Positions 43,515-52,971 are shown, counted from the stretch's first letter. The stretch: DNA of 64,000 nt from Pseudomonadota bacterium (GCA_018001635.1 JAGNHS010000003.1:1-64000); one strand, 5' to 3'. A program made the numbers and translations. The notes: generated by a model from the letters alone, not told the origin.

Positions 43515-44345
43515 ATGGGGATGGAAATTCTAACTTTAAGTCCGCAAGATCCAATTTTATTTCACAAATTTAACGATAAGGTTTCGCAAATAGTGGAGCT
43601 TCGCTTTCAGTTTAATTTTGTGAGGGAACTCAATGAGGTTCCAAAATTCTTTTACACAAACAATGATCCTGCTGTGGTTTTCTTTGATATGACTTCTCGA
43701 GGTTTCAATTCAAAGAAGATTGAAGACATGGAGAGTTTGTTTGCGGGAATGCGAAAGCTAGATCCCGGTGTTTGTATCATTTTACTGGTCGATTTTAATC
43801 CAACTTCTGACCAATTGATGGATTGGATGGATAGAGGCGCTTCAGGAATTTTGGATTGGAACTTCGATCCAAAACAAATCTCAGAAGCCTTGTGGGATTT
43901 ACTGAGCGATCGTTTCCGATTGAAGCGGCATGTTCCGCGTGCTCCGGTTCGACATAAAATTCAAATTAAATATTCAACTCTAGAACAAGCCTTGGTCGCG
44001 GAAACTCTCAACGTGGGTTTTGGTGGCTTTTTTGTAAACACCATAATTTCCGGAGCGCTTTTAGGGGATTTTGTTGATTTTGAATTTCAAAAGACTGCGA
44101 CTCTATCCGACAATAATCAGGTAGAAGTGAGCAATAAACTCGTTAATAAAATGAATGAAGATCCTGGAGATGCTTCTAGTGTTATTGCAGGTGTGGGTAA
44201 GATTGCGTGGATTCGTAATCGCGAAAGTCCTGATAATCCTAGGGGTATGGGTGTTCAATTTGTGGAACTAGCAGAGCAACATCGTAAGTGGATTGAAAAT
44301 TTTGTTAGGAGCCATCGCATTCACGCCTTTATTCCTAAGAAATAA
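43515..44345 (+). CDS. Receiver-like + PilZ domain protein
   Basis: From ATG 43515 (GAGG five bases upstream) the protein has about 276 residues. The first 125 look like a receiver without an obvious acidic pocket. The C-terminal part is PilZ-like: RAPVR supplies the RxxxR c-di-GMP motif, and LNVGFGG stands where [D/N]xSxxG is expected, with Gly in place of Ser. c-di-GMP binding is therefore possible but not certain. It is divergent from lipA. The stop codon lies in a hairpin (44324-44350). Confidence 0.75.
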   Translation: MGMEILTLSPQDPILFHKFNDKVSQIVELRFQFNFVRELNEVPKFFYTNNDPAVVFFDMTSRGFNSKKIEDMESLFAGMRKLDPGVCIILLVDFNPTSDQLMDWMDRGASGILDWNFDPKQISEALWDLLSDRFRLKRHVPRAPVRHKIQIKYSTLEQALVAETLNVGFGGFFVNTIISGALLGDFVDFEFQKTATLSDNNQVEVSNKLVNKMNEDPGDASSVIAGVGKIAWIRNRESPDNPRGMGVQFVELAEQHRKWIENFVRSHRIHAFIPKK

Positions 44346-44350
44346 AGGCG
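44324..44350 (+). terminator. Hairpin spanning the PilZ gene stop codon
   Basis: CGCCTTTATT (44324-44333) and AATAAAGGCG (44341-44350) are perfect 10-bp complements with a 7-base loop. The stem overlaps the stop codon and is followed by TTCTC, only a short T-run. It could stop transcription from both sides, as the next gene is convergent. Confidence 0.45.
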
Positions 44351-44381
44351 TTCTCTGGCATTGGTTTAACTGAAAATAAAC

Positions 44382-45221
44382 TTATTCGCTTAGAAATTTA
44401 GTGAAGGCTGTGTCGACTTTAGAGGAATTGCATTTAACATCCCCTTTGATTTTTGAGCAGTTTTCATCCTTGGAAAATAGTTGGCTGTTATTTTCTGTTC
44501 TAAAGATAAGACTTCCAAATTTTTCAAAAGTATTTTTTCGACTGTAAACCACGGAGTGGTATTTCCCAGAAGCTTGAACGGCATAGGTGGTGGATCGTAT
44601 CATTTTGTTTTTTTCTACATATAAATCACTTCGAATGGGGCAAGCTCCAGGGTCGTGATAGCCGGGGTCGGCTTTGTGCCCACATGTTGAAACAGGGCGA
44701 GCGACATCAATAAATTTATTGCCTATAATGTGCATCGATCCACCATTACTCTGTATGGCTTTGTCTTCTGCGTTTTCAAAACTGCAGTTTTTGATAATAG
44801 TATGTTTAGCGCTTTTATTGTTTTTATTGTTTCCATTGGTGATGGCGTCTTCGCAAACCTTTTGGAATCGAACGTTGACTATTTGATTTTTGAAACCTTC
44901 AGCAACGTGGATACCTTCTGGTGATTGAACAATGGTGAAGTTCGATAAAATACTTCCGTTGGAATAAATAAAAAATACAGCTTTATTTGTAGGGAATTGA
45001 TCGCATTGATCAAAAGATCCAACCCCTGTAATTCGAGCACCCTTACCATCGAATTTTACAGTATTTTTGATAATGATAGTTCTATCGACTTCGTAGCTAG
45101 CACAGGTGGCGGTGCCAGCTTTAACGTCAGCTTCAAGCTTGTCAGTGTCACAAGCAGCTCGGGTTTTAAGACTAAGAAAAATTCCAACAAAGAAAATTGA
45201 CTTTAAAAGGTGCTTTCTCAA
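44382..45221 (-). CDS. Secreted pectate-lyase-like protein (polysaccharide lyase family 3 type)
   Basis: The 279-residue protein (from TTG 45221, six bases after GGGGG) has a signal peptide ending LSLKTRA. The mature part is a right-handed beta-helix: repeated short strands with GIHVAEGFKNQIVNVRFQKV and then CEDAITNGN, matching the PL3 pattern of I.NV.W..VCEDA. Characterised PL3 enzymes cleave polygalacturonate by beta-elimination and need calcium. In a bacterium with this gene set the substrate may be another polyuronate or none. An in-frame TTG further upstream (45251) is less likely. Confidence 0.75.
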   Translation of the reverse strand: MRKHLLKSIFFVGIFLSLKTRAACDTDKLEADVKAGTATCASYEVDRTIIIKNTVKFDGKGARITGVGSFDQCDQFPTNKAVFFIYSNGSILSNFTIVQSPEGIHVAEGFKNQIVNVRFQKVCEDAITNGNNKNNKSAKHTIIKNCSFENAEDKAIQSNGGSMHIIGNKFIDVARPVSTCGHKADPGYHDPGACPIRSDLYVEKNKMIRSTTYAVQASGKYHSVVYSRKNTFEKFGSLIFRTENNSQLFSKDENCSKIKGDVKCNSSKVDTAFTKFLSE

Positions 45222-45389
45222 GACACGCCCCCAGAATAGTAAGCTTAACAAGATTGATATTGTCGTCTTACATTCCGCTTGAGAATTTTAACTTGTTTGG
45301 ACTTTACTGATCTCCAGTATACATAAAATAAAAAATAAAAAAATTATTTGATCGAATTTAATAAAAACTTATTGCTGGCTTTACACAAA

Positions 45390-46748
45390 TTAAACAGAGG
45401 GCTTGTGCCGACTCATAAATTTTTCAATTTCATCTGCATAGCGAGGAAGTCCGTCTGTGAGAATTTCAGGTTTTCCTGCTTTGACTAAAATGTCGTCTTC
45501 AATTCTGATCCCAATTCCTCGATACTCCTCGGGAACAGATTTGTCGTTCGCAGGAATGTAGACTCCTGGTTCAACTGTAAAGATCATGCCAGCTTTTAAT
45601 TTAATGCTTTTATTTTTATCATCGAAACGTGGACAAGGATCGTGAACATCTAAGCCGAGCCAGTGTCCTGTTCCATGGGGAAAATAGGCTTTGTAAGAGG
45701 CTTTTTCTAAAATCTCTTTTTTGGTTCCCTTGAGGAATTTTAAATGACGAAGACCTTCAATAATGGCCTCAGTGGCTGCTTCGTGAAAAGCGGAATAGGC
45801 GATTCCAACTCTAGCTTTATTGATGGCTTCTTTGTGAGCCTCGGCGACGATGGCCATAATGTTTTTTTGGGCTGGAGTGTATTTACCATTAACGGGATAC
45901 GTTCTTGTAATGTCGGAACTATAATAATTTAAATCACAGCCAGCATCGACAAGGATAAGTTCTCCATCCTTAAGAGTTGTTTTTGCGGGTTCGTAATGAA
46001 GGCAAGTCGCGTTTTTACCGGCGGCGCATATAGAACCGTAAGCAGGGCCATCGGCACCTCTATACATAAATTCGTATTCTATAATGGCTTGTACTTGAAA
46101 CTCCTTAAGGCCTGCTTGGATTTTTTTTAAAAGCTCCAAATGAGCAGCCACATTTATTTTGGAAGCCTTTCTCATGGCCTCGATTTCAAATTTATCTTTA
46201 ATGAGACGAGCTTCAAAAGTGAGGGGTTCAGAATTATTGAGTGAGTGTAGCGCGCGATTCAAGCCCCGAGGATCCGTCTTAATAGTTTCAGTAATGGCAT
46301 CGAGTTGTTTGCGAAGGAGAGGATCTTGTAATGCATTTGTGTAAATTCGAGGACTGACTCCACTGGGTCTATTTGCGAAAAAATTTGTGCAAAACTCTTT
46401 AAGTTTTTCTATGGGTTGAGCTTCTTCAGTGCCAAAATTTTGGCGCGCACGAGCGGGTCCAATAATTTCACCGTTCCAAAGTTCTTTAATGGGGTCGCGG
46501 GCTTGGCAGAATAAGGTTGATTGAGTTTTCCCTTTATTATCTTTCCAAATTGCCAAAGCTGAATAGGCTTCTATGAAACCTGATAAGTATGCGAACGATG
46601 AATCGGCACGATATTTAAAATGGGTGTCGTTACTTTTGATTCTAGGTGCAGGATTGAAGAGGAGTAAAAGATCACTTTGTGGCTTAAATGTTTGAGTGAT
46701 TAAATTACGCCGCTTTGCATATACGGAGAGCGGAAAAATAGGTGTTAT
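45390..46748 (-). CDS. pepP: Xaa-Pro aminopeptidase (aminopeptidase P)
   Basis: This M24B metallopeptidase removes N-terminal residues before proline. From ATG 46748 the protein has 452 residues: an AMP_N domain (FKYRADSSFAYLSGF), then the pita-bread fold with metal ligands in LVDAGCDLNYYSSDITRT, HGTGHWLGLDVHD, FTVEPGVYI and GIRIEDD. Length and motifs match PepP. A GTG at 46769 is an alternative start. It is divergent from the secreted protein at 46831. Confidence 0.95.
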   Translation of the reverse strand: MTPIFPLSVYAKRRNLITQTFKPQSDLLLLFNPAPRIKSNDTHFKYRADSSFAYLSGFIEAYSALAIWKDNKGKTQSTLFCQARDPIKELWNGEIIGPARARQNFGTEEAQPIEKLKEFCTNFFANRPSGVSPRIYTNALQDPLLRKQLDAITETIKTDPRGLNRALHSLNNSEPLTFEARLIKDKFEIEAMRKASKINVAAHLELLKKIQAGLKEFQVQAIIEYEFMYRGADGPAYGSICAAGKNATCLHYEPAKTTLKDGELILVDAGCDLNYYSSDITRTYPVNGKYTPAQKNIMAIVAEAHKEAINKARVGIAYSAFHEAATEAIIEGLRHLKFLKGTKKEILEKASYKAYFPHGTGHWLGLDVHDPCPRFDDKNKSIKLKAGMIFTVEPGVYIPANDKSVPEEYRGIGIRIEDDILVKAGKPEILTDGLPRYADEIEKFMSRHKPSV

Positions 46749-46830
46749 CATGAGAAGTAGTTCTATCACTGCTAAGAAAGGTCGGAAAGATTATTTTCGA
46801 TCCAATCTAAGTGAAGTTGCGGAGTGAATT

Positions 46831-47622
46831 ATGTCATTATGTCGATCGGGCCTTTTTTGTTTAGCTTTAGCACTTTGGGGGACGGCCGTTGCCTCTCAAA
46901 ACATCGTTAAAAGTGATGCTTTTACTTATGAAGGCCCAAGGCTCGGAGATTATAAATCAGAACTTCGTTTGTATTATAAAGGCGGCAATTATTTTGAGGA
47001 AGCTGCAATTTTGCCTACGAAATCTGGCGGAACAACCTTCACTGGACTTATTGTGAGACTTTTAGGTGATCGTCTGGATGATCAGACGGAGGGTCTAAAG
47101 GTTAAACGTTATATGTATCATATTCTAAAAGATAAAAAGCATCTTGGAGTGGCTCATGGATCTAGCTTTGAATACGAAGGAAAGTTAGCCAATGTTTTTG
47201 TTTTTTATGATCTCAATAGAAGTATTCAAAATATAAAAGTTGAAAATCTTCCCGACGATGTTCTGGCTGAGCTCTCTAAGGGGCCCTATTTAGAGCAGTT
47301 TAAGGGTAGAAAAGTCGAAGATTTTGAAAAACAATCGGTGAGACAAGGTCGTGGACGTAGAAAACAAACATCTTGGCGAATGGGTGAGTTTTTCTCCGAT
47401 GCGCAAAAGCCAAATTCAGCAAAAGCTCGTAAGGCTTGGGACGGTATTTTTCGTTCCGTGCGCTATAATGCAGCTTTTATGGATGTCGCCTTTTTTATCA
47501 CTAAACATCCTGACTTAGACGAAGAAAGTGAAAAGATTAATTCTAATGAGGCGATTTCTGGTCCAGAAAAAGCTGCAGAGGAAATGGAAAAGAATAATCG
47601 TAACGAGATTAAGAAAAAATAA
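46831..47622 (+). CDS. Secreted protein of unknown function
   Basis: The 263-residue protein has a signal peptide (residues 1-22, cleavage near AVAS). GGAG lies six bases before ATG 46831. The mature part is beta-rich up to residue 125, then Arg/Lys-rich (RQGRGRRKQTSW), and ends in a Glu/Asn/Lys helix. No family or catalytic motif was recognised. It is 63 bases before grxC and may share a transcript. Confidence 0.75.
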   Translation: MSLCRSGLFCLALALWGTAVASQNIVKSDAFTYEGPRLGDYKSELRLYYKGGNYFEEAAILPTKSGGTTFTGLIVRLLGDRLDDQTEGLKVKRYMYHILKDKKHLGVAHGSSFEYEGKLANVFVFYDLNRSIQNIKVENLPDDVLAELSKGPYLEQFKGRKVEDFEKQSVRQGRGRRKQTSWRMGEFFSDAQKPNSAKARKAWDGIFRSVRYNAAFMDVAFFITKHPDLDEESEKINSNEAISGPEKAAEEMEKNNRNEIKKK

Positions 47623-47685
47623 AAGGACGTTTTTGGCTAGTGGATTGGCTTTGAGTCGAAGCTTTAAATCGTATAGGCTGGATTC

Positions 47686-47973
47686 ATGTTACCAAAACAC
47701 CCTAAGCAGGCTGAAATTTTATTTTATACTAAAGACTATTGCCCTTATTGTGTGGCCGCTAAAAATCTTTTGAATCAAAAAGGTGTTGCCTATACAGAAA
47801 TTGATGTGACTCATGATTCTGTGAAGTATCAAGAAATGTTGACTAAAGCTTCGCCTCGAAGAACGGTTCCACAAATTTTTATTAATGGTAGTGGTGTGGG
47901 CGGATTTGATGACATTAAAGCTCTCGATACAAAAGGTGAACTTGAAAAACTTCTTTTTCCAAGTGGGCGTTGA
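47686..47973 (+). CDS. grxC: Glutaredoxin 3 (dithiol, CPYC)
   Basis: The 95-residue protein has the dithiol site CPYC (Cys19, Cys22) in YTKDYCPYCVAA, and TVPQIFINGSGVGGFDD for glutathione binding. It reduces disulfides and glutathione adducts in the cytoplasm. This is a different class from the CGFS monothiol glutaredoxin at 16711-17052. Confidence 0.95.
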   Translation: MLPKHPKQAEILFYTKDYCPYCVAAKNLLNQKGVAYTEIDVTHDSVKYQEMLTKASPRRTVPQIFINGSGVGGFDDIKALDTKGELEKLLFPSGR

Positions 47974-47983
47974 GACAATTTGA

Positions 47984-48664
47984 ATGTGGCTTGCCATCCT
48001 TGATCAAGATTCAGAGTTTGAGGCTCTCTCTAAATCCTTTTTGAAAATGGAGCGAAAGCTCTATGAAAATCAGGAAACACCCTTTGGCACACGATTGCTT
48101 GTTCTTAAAGAAGATACCAATAAAGCACTTCCCAGTTTTTTATTGTTAGATAAAGACCCTGCAGGACATCGAGATGCATTTCGATGGGTTTATAAAAATT
48201 TACCTATTGATACCTTTGTTTCAACTGGAGTTTTAGAGCAGTCCTCATTAAGTACACCCGAGGAAACCTCTGTTTTTCTTCCTCGTCTTGGCTTGCGTTC
48301 TCATGGGCGCTTGGATTTTCATAGCGGACCCATTCTCTATGAAGAAATGTTATTCGATGAAGCCACTCATAGTTTACTATTAAACTTGCTTTCGCCTTTG
48401 GGATTGCCAGTGATCACTGAGCGGCCTTTGTTTGCCGCTAATAAACCCATTAAAGTAGAAGAACTTTATAAAGTGATTGAAAATGATTTGCAGTCGCCAG
48501 GTTGGGATTATTTTTCAAGTGAACTTATGTTGTTTGCACGGCATTTCAGTGTGAAATGTGCTTGTTTGAAAATATGTAAACCTAAAAATAATCTTAAGGA
48601 TTTGACGCAGCTTTGGATGGACTTGATTCAAGCAAGGCTTTCAGAGCCGGCGAAGTCACCATAG
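47984..48664 (+). CDS. Cytoplasmic protein of unknown function
   Basis: The 226-residue protein starts 10 bases after grxC, so they are likely co-transcribed. There is no signal peptide or TM segment. A conserved-looking segment LDFHSGPILYEEMLFDEATH and a Cys-rich segment KCACLKICKPK near the C-terminus stand out. No family recognised. The 3' end overlaps the convergent lytic transglycosylase gene by 71 bases, so the C-terminal 22 residues are also encoded antisense to that gene. Confidence 0.75.
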   Translation: MWLAILDQDSEFEALSKSFLKMERKLYENQETPFGTRLLVLKEDTNKALPSFLLLDKDPAGHRDAFRWVYKNLPIDTFVSTGVLEQSSLSTPEETSVFLPRLGLRSHGRLDFHSGPILYEEMLFDEATHSLLLNLLSPLGLPVITERPLFAANKPIKVEELYKVIENDLQSPGWDYFSSELMLFARHFSVKCACLKICKPKNNLKDLTQLWMDLIQARLSEPAKSP

Positions 48665-50327
48665 TGTCGTTCCAGGTTTCTCTTAGACTTGGAAAAAGTC
48701 GATGATACCAATATCCATTTCTTAAAATCGAAGGAATGTAATCACGGGTTTCGCGATATGGAATGAGATCCACAAAGAGTTGAGTTTCTTTGGCCCAACT
48801 AAACTGGTTTTCCCAATGGCCCATCACTGTAGCGCCTGCATTATAAGAGCCCAGCGCCTTTTCTACACTGCCATCAAAACGGGCCACAAGTTTGTAGACA
48901 TAAGTAGATCCTAATTGAATATTGGTTTCATAGTCATAAAGATCAGATTTTTTTGTTTTACGAGCCAGTGTTTTTGCTGTTGAGGGAAGCAATTGGAGTA
49001 ATCCATGGGCATTGGCTGCAGATCGCGCCTTGAGATCAAAACCGCTTTCTTGCCGAGCCAATCCTAGTAGTAGTGCGGTATCAATTTTTCCAGAATGTTG
49101 TTTCATAGTTTCAAAGTAGGGTTGGGGAAAAAGAAGTTCTAAATGTTCATAGTTGAATAATTCAGGCTTTTGGTTCAAAGATTGGCTCAATACTAAAATT
49201 TGGAGTCTATAAAGTTTAGCTTTAAAAAAAGCTCTAGCTAGATTCTGTGCGACAGCTAATTTGCCTGTGTCTGAAAGTCTTCGGGCAATAAATTCACCGT
49301 ATCTAATGAGGTCATAGGGGTCTTCTTCAACGAGGAGTCCAAATTTTAACCAATTCAAATGTCGATTGAGTTTAGCGTCGCCGCAATCGTATTCGTCTGT
49401 AATAGGGGGGCGTTTTTTTATGAGGGCTAAAGGATCTCTCTTTTCATCGTGGAGTGCTGCTATCGTGTACCAAGAAATCGGATATTTTTTGAAAAGTTCA
49501 TCAAGAGTGTTTTGAGCTTCTTTTTCGGATTTTAGTTTTTTATAGGATCGGTAGAGCCAATAAAGAGTTCTAAAATCTTCTCTTTTAGTTTCAGATTTTA
49601 AGGCGTTTTGGAGAAACCCAATGGCATCTTGAAATCTGTTGCGTGAAATTAAAGTGTAGGCCACTTTAAGATTGGTCATTTCATTCCAGTCGTCACTAGG
49701 TCTCGAACAGTAATGTCCGTGTGCATAAAGTTTATCAATTAAAGCCCAGGTTCCATATTGATCGGCATGGTTTTCAAGTTCAACAGCTAGAGCTAGTGAA
49801 AAGTTTCTAGGACAGGAATCTGATTCGAGAGATTTCTGCGCAAATTTTGAAAGATTGGCAAAGCTCATTTTTGGAAAGCGTTTGTGAAGAGAGGAGAAGG
49901 GCTCTGCCTGAAGTCTTCCTAGGTTTTTGGGCAAAAGAGGAACTTTAAAAATTGGGGTGCGTCGACGTGAATTTCGAATGGATTTTTCGGGTTTCAAGTA
50001 ATTCTCAAGAGCCCCGCAAAGATTCTCATGATACTGGCTTCGACAATTTTGAAACCAATCCTCTCTAGCAAAACCAGCGCGAATTCTTTCTGAAAATATT
50101 TTGTAATCTTCTTTAGCTTTATCGAGACTTTCGTAACCTAAGTTTTTCGATAAAACTTCAAGTGTTTCAGGTTCTGGAGCCTGAGGGGCTCGTCCGAAAT
50201 AAAAAAAGGAATTGGGCCTACGATTGCTCTTGTTTTGATTTTGATTGTTTTGAGCCTGCAAATCTTGAATAGCAAATAAACTAAAAAAGAAGGCTCCAAG
50301 GATGGCCCCAAAATCCCTGTTAATCAT
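48594..50327 (-). CDS. Soluble lytic transglycosylase (Slt70-like)
   Basis: The 577-residue enzyme has a signal peptide (residues 1-25), a long helical (alpha superhelix) region and the SLT domain near the C-terminus: LGLARQESGFD with catalytic Glu, then ANAHGLLQLLPSTAK and GSYNAGATVMGHW. It cleaves murein glycan chains with formation of 1,6-anhydroMurNAc. Its start overlaps the nrnA stop by eight bases. It is a murein-active enzyme in a window rich in such functions. Confidence 0.92.
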   Translation of the reverse strand: MINRDFGAILGAFFFSLFAIQDLQAQNNQNQNKSNRRPNSFFYFGRAPQAPEPETLEVLSKNLGYESLDKAKEDYKIFSERIRAGFAREDWFQNCRSQYHENLCGALENYLKPEKSIRNSRRRTPIFKVPLLPKNLGRLQAEPFSSLHKRFPKMSFANLSKFAQKSLESDSCPRNFSLALAVELENHADQYGTWALIDKLYAHGHYCSRPSDDWNEMTNLKVAYTLISRNRFQDAIGFLQNALKSETKREDFRTLYWLYRSYKKLKSEKEAQNTLDELFKKYPISWYTIAALHDEKRDPLALIKKRPPITDEYDCGDAKLNRHLNWLKFGLLVEEDPYDLIRYGEFIARRLSDTGKLAVAQNLARAFFKAKLYRLQILVLSQSLNQKPELFNYEHLELLFPQPYFETMKQHSGKIDTALLLGLARQESGFDLKARSAANAHGLLQLLPSTAKTLARKTKKSDLYDYETNIQLGSTYVYKLVARFDGSVEKALGSYNAGATVMGHWENQFSWAKETQLFVDLIPYRETRDYIPSILRNGYWYHRLFPSLRETWNDTMVTSPALKALLESSPSKAASNP

Positions 50328-51294
50328 GTAATAGTTTTTGCACCGCTTTTTGGGTTGTTGAATAAACTGTGTCGAAATTTCCTTCTAGAGTGCAACCGGA
50401 GGCTAATTTATGGCCTCCACCTTGAGGGTTTAAGCTTTTGGCTAGATTGGCGACATCCCAGCTCCTCGAGCGAAAAGAAAGTTTCCAGAGATCGGGTTTA
50501 GCCTCAAAAAATAAAATAGCAATTTCACATTGTGGAATTAAAAATAGAAAATCTATGAGGCCATCTTTATCTTGAGAGCTTCCTTGAGAGGATTTAAAAG
50601 CTGTATGATCGACTTTGCTCCATACCCAACGTTTTGAAAATTCAACTTTGAAATGCTCTAAGAGGCTTTTTAGCATATGAATATTGGCTTCAGTTCGCAT
50701 GAGTAGAGATTTCTCTACGGTGTCGGTGTGGGCAAAGCCAGTTTCAAGTAGCTTGGCTCCGATTCGCATAACTTCTGGTGTGGTGTTTGGATGTTTAAAT
50801 ACACCTGTATCATAAATTAAACCGACATAGAGAGCTTCCGCTAAAGTGTGGGTTAATTTTGTTCTAGATTCTTCCCATAGTTTATACACAAGAACAGTCG
50901 TAGATGCTGCGGTTGGATCGTAAAGAGATATTTCAAAATGATCTTCAGTCCCGACGGCATGATGGTCGATGAGGCCGTGAGCTTTGGCCGTTTCCCAATG
51001 TTTTGTTGTGGCGTCTCCAAGCCGGTTGGGGCCACCATCGACACAAATCCATAGCTCAACTTTTTCTTTGAAGTCTTGAGCTTGAATGAATTTGTCTGAA
51101 CCTTTTAAAAAAATGTATTTTTGAGGGCAGGATTCTTCATTTACAATAAAAACCTTTTTTTGAGGATGAAGAGTTTCGATGAGCTCTAACAGTGCACATT
51201 GAGTGCCCACAGAATCTCCATCAGGAGGTGTGGGAGCTGTGATAGCAATGCTTGAGTATTTTTCGATACCTTTTAAGAATGCTTTAAAATCCAT
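50320..51294 (-). CDS. nrnA: DHH/DHHA1 phosphoesterase, NrnA type (nanoRNase/pAp phosphatase)
   Basis: The 324-residue protein has the DHH motifs in order: TPPDGDSVGTQCAL (I), CVDGG (II), GLIDHHAVG (III) and LIYDTG (IV), with a DHHA1 domain ending QGGGHKLASGC. NrnA degrades 2-5 nt RNAs and/or 3'-phosphoadenosine phosphate. No oligoribonuclease gene is seen in this window. It is followed by the overlapping slt gene. Confidence 0.9.
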   Translation of the reverse strand: MDFKAFLKGIEKYSSIAITAPTPPDGDSVGTQCALLELIETLHPQKKVFIVNEESCPQKYIFLKGSDKFIQAQDFKEKVELWICVDGGPNRLGDATTKHWETAKAHGLIDHHAVGTEDHFEISLYDPTAASTTVLVYKLWEESRTKLTHTLAEALYVGLIYDTGVFKHPNTTPEVMRIGAKLLETGFAHTDTVEKSLLMRTEANIHMLKSLLEHFKVEFSKRWVWSKVDHTAFKSSQGSSQDKDGLIDFLFLIPQCEIAILFFEAKPDLWKLSFRSRSWDVANLAKSLNPQGGGHKLASGCTLEGNFDTVYSTTQKAVQKLLHD

Positions 51295-51458
51295 GATGTA
51301 CTCTCTATTGAACCCCGAAGTCTACTGAGGATCAAGCGACTTGAGCGATAGTTTTATGCCATGCTGATCTTTTCAATTTGATAGTGTCTTCGAGCTGTGT
51401 TTTTTACAAAAAGGTGACCTCGCTCATTCCAGAGTTTCGAATTCAATCAGAGGCGCTC

Positions 51459-51968
51459 ATGGCTTCGCTTGCCAGTCGTCAGTATGATTGGACTGAATGG
51501 CAGATTCAGGAGCTTTTTATTGAGACTTGGCAAATTAACGTCAAAACACCGCCAATGGTTTTGCGTCAAAGATCGACGAGTTTATTGGGGATTATAAAGA
51601 ATGATTCTGAAACTCAATGGAAATGGAAACGCTTGGCTCCACGCGCGAGTCCGTCGTTACAAATAGAAAAACTGCTTTATTCCCCTGTGTATAAAGGGTC
51701 TTCTTTTGGAAAAAAATGGGAATTGATGAGTCGGGAAATTGCATATTTTGCTAAAGATAAAATTTTGGAAGAAGCGCAATTAGTTTTAGATAAGCAGACT
51801 CTTCTCGAGGATTGCATGGCGCGTCTAACGTTGCTTAGAAAAAAAGCAAAAAATTCCAGTGGTGGCTTTAGTGATTTGTATTCGTGTCTGAGAATTAAAG
51901 TCATTTCTAATAATCAAATCGTTTTTAGCGGACATCCAATAGAGTTCCATCAATACTTTTGTCTCTGA
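51459..51968 (+). CDS. Protein of unknown function
   Basis: From ATG 51459 (GAGG five bases upstream) the protein has 169 residues; the frame is open to TTG 51378 and GTG 51384. It has no signal peptide or TM span. It is rich in Lys/Arg and Trp at the N-terminus (SRQYDWTEWQIQELFIETWQ), has a long helix about residues 90-120, and ends with a beta-type segment. No family recognised. It is divergent from nrnA. Confidence 0.68.
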   Translation: MASLASRQYDWTEWQIQELFIETWQINVKTPPMVLRQRSTSLLGIIKNDSETQWKWKRLAPRASPSLQIEKLLYSPVYKGSSFGKKWELMSREIAYFAKDKILEEAQLVLDKQTLLEDCMARLTLLRKKAKNSSGGFSDLYSCLRIKVISNNQIVFSGHPIEFHQYFCL

Positions 51969-52035
51969 CGCAATGGCTAGTAGGGAATTAAGGGCCCTTG
52001 ACTCTTAAGCTGAAAAGAATTTTTCTCGCTAGTAT

Positions 52036-52818
52036 ATGAGAATTACTAAAGTTTGTTCACTTTTACTTTTGAGTCTATCGCTTCAGTCTTTTGCGAACTA
52101 CGATATTTTGCGAACTATGGATCGGCCACAGTTAACTGAAAAGCCGCATACGCTTGGCCTCGGACTTTTTCAAATAGAGGGAACGGCTCTTCAGTACTCT
52201 TATGAGAAATCTGGAAAGTATTGGGCTCATGATCTCAAGCTATTCCCAGTCACTGCAAAATATGGAGTCGCGGAAAAGGTTGATTTAAGTTTGTCTGTGG
52301 AGCCGTTTGAACATTTAAAATCTCGAAATTCTCGTAGTAAAAATGGATTTGGCGAAACTCGTCTTGGTGGAGAATATACTTTTTGGGAAAATCAAGAATT
52401 TAATAGCGCGATATCGGCTGCGCCGTTTGTAAAATTTCCAACCAATACAGGCGGATTGAGTAATAATGCGGTGGAGTTTGGAGTGAAGGCTCCTTTTACA
52501 ATGGAACTTGAACACGAATTTACTTTTGGAGCGATGTTAGAGCTTGATGTGTATGAGGATCTTGATGGAAAAGGATATCACATTGAACTTGTAAATTCGG
52601 TGAGCATCACTCGACCTGTTTTTGATTCAGCAGCTCTCTATGGTGAGTATTACAGTCGCAATAGTTTTGAAGACTTTGCTCCTTGGAATTCTCAGTTGGG
52701 TATGGGTGGAATATTCGCTCTCAATGATAAAGCCTTGCTCGATGCGAGTATTCGTTGGGGGCTTACAGAAGCAGCTTATGATTTTCAATTCTTGGCCGGC
52801 GGCACTTACAGATTTTAG
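52036..52818 (+). CDS. Outer-membrane beta-barrel protein of unknown function
   Basis: The 260-residue protein has a signal peptide (residues 1-20, cleavage after QSFA) and regular amphipathic strands with a terminal Phe (GGTYRF). This fits an OM barrel of 10-12 strands related in style to the 'transporter' or phenol-MetA-like family. No substrate motif was seen. Directly after its stop is a possible promoter for a tiny membrane protein. Confidence 0.78.
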   Translation: MRITKVCSLLLLSLSLQSFANYDILRTMDRPQLTEKPHTLGLGLFQIEGTALQYSYEKSGKYWAHDLKLFPVTAKYGVAEKVDLSLSVEPFEHLKSRNSRSKNGFGETRLGGEYTFWENQEFNSAISAAPFVKFPTNTGGLSNNAVEFGVKAPFTMELEHEFTFGAMLELDVYEDLDGKGYHIELVNSVSITRPVFDSAALYGEYYSRNSFEDFAPWNSQLGMGGIFALNDKALLDASIRWGLTEAAYDFQFLAGGTYRF

Positions 52819-52847
52819 TTGAGTATTTTTAGATTTCTTCATATTTA
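52819..52847 (+). promoter_or_regulatory. Possible promoter for the small membrane protein gene
   Basis: TTGAGT (52819-52824) and TATTTA (52842-52847) have exactly 17 bases between them. The start would lie about 120 bases before ATG 52972, leaving a long leader. AT-richness makes such matches common. The gap 52819-53186 otherwise holds the small gene and the hairpin described next; 53084-53186 shows nothing. Confidence 0.28.
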
Positions 52848-52971
52848 GAGGCAAAGAATTCTTTTATTTTTTTAATTTTCTATTTTAAAGGCACGGTTTT
52901 TGTAAGGGGTTTATTGCCCACGGATGGATTTAGATTAGCAAGGAAGGCTACCCAGCGGAAAGGGAGGTCCT

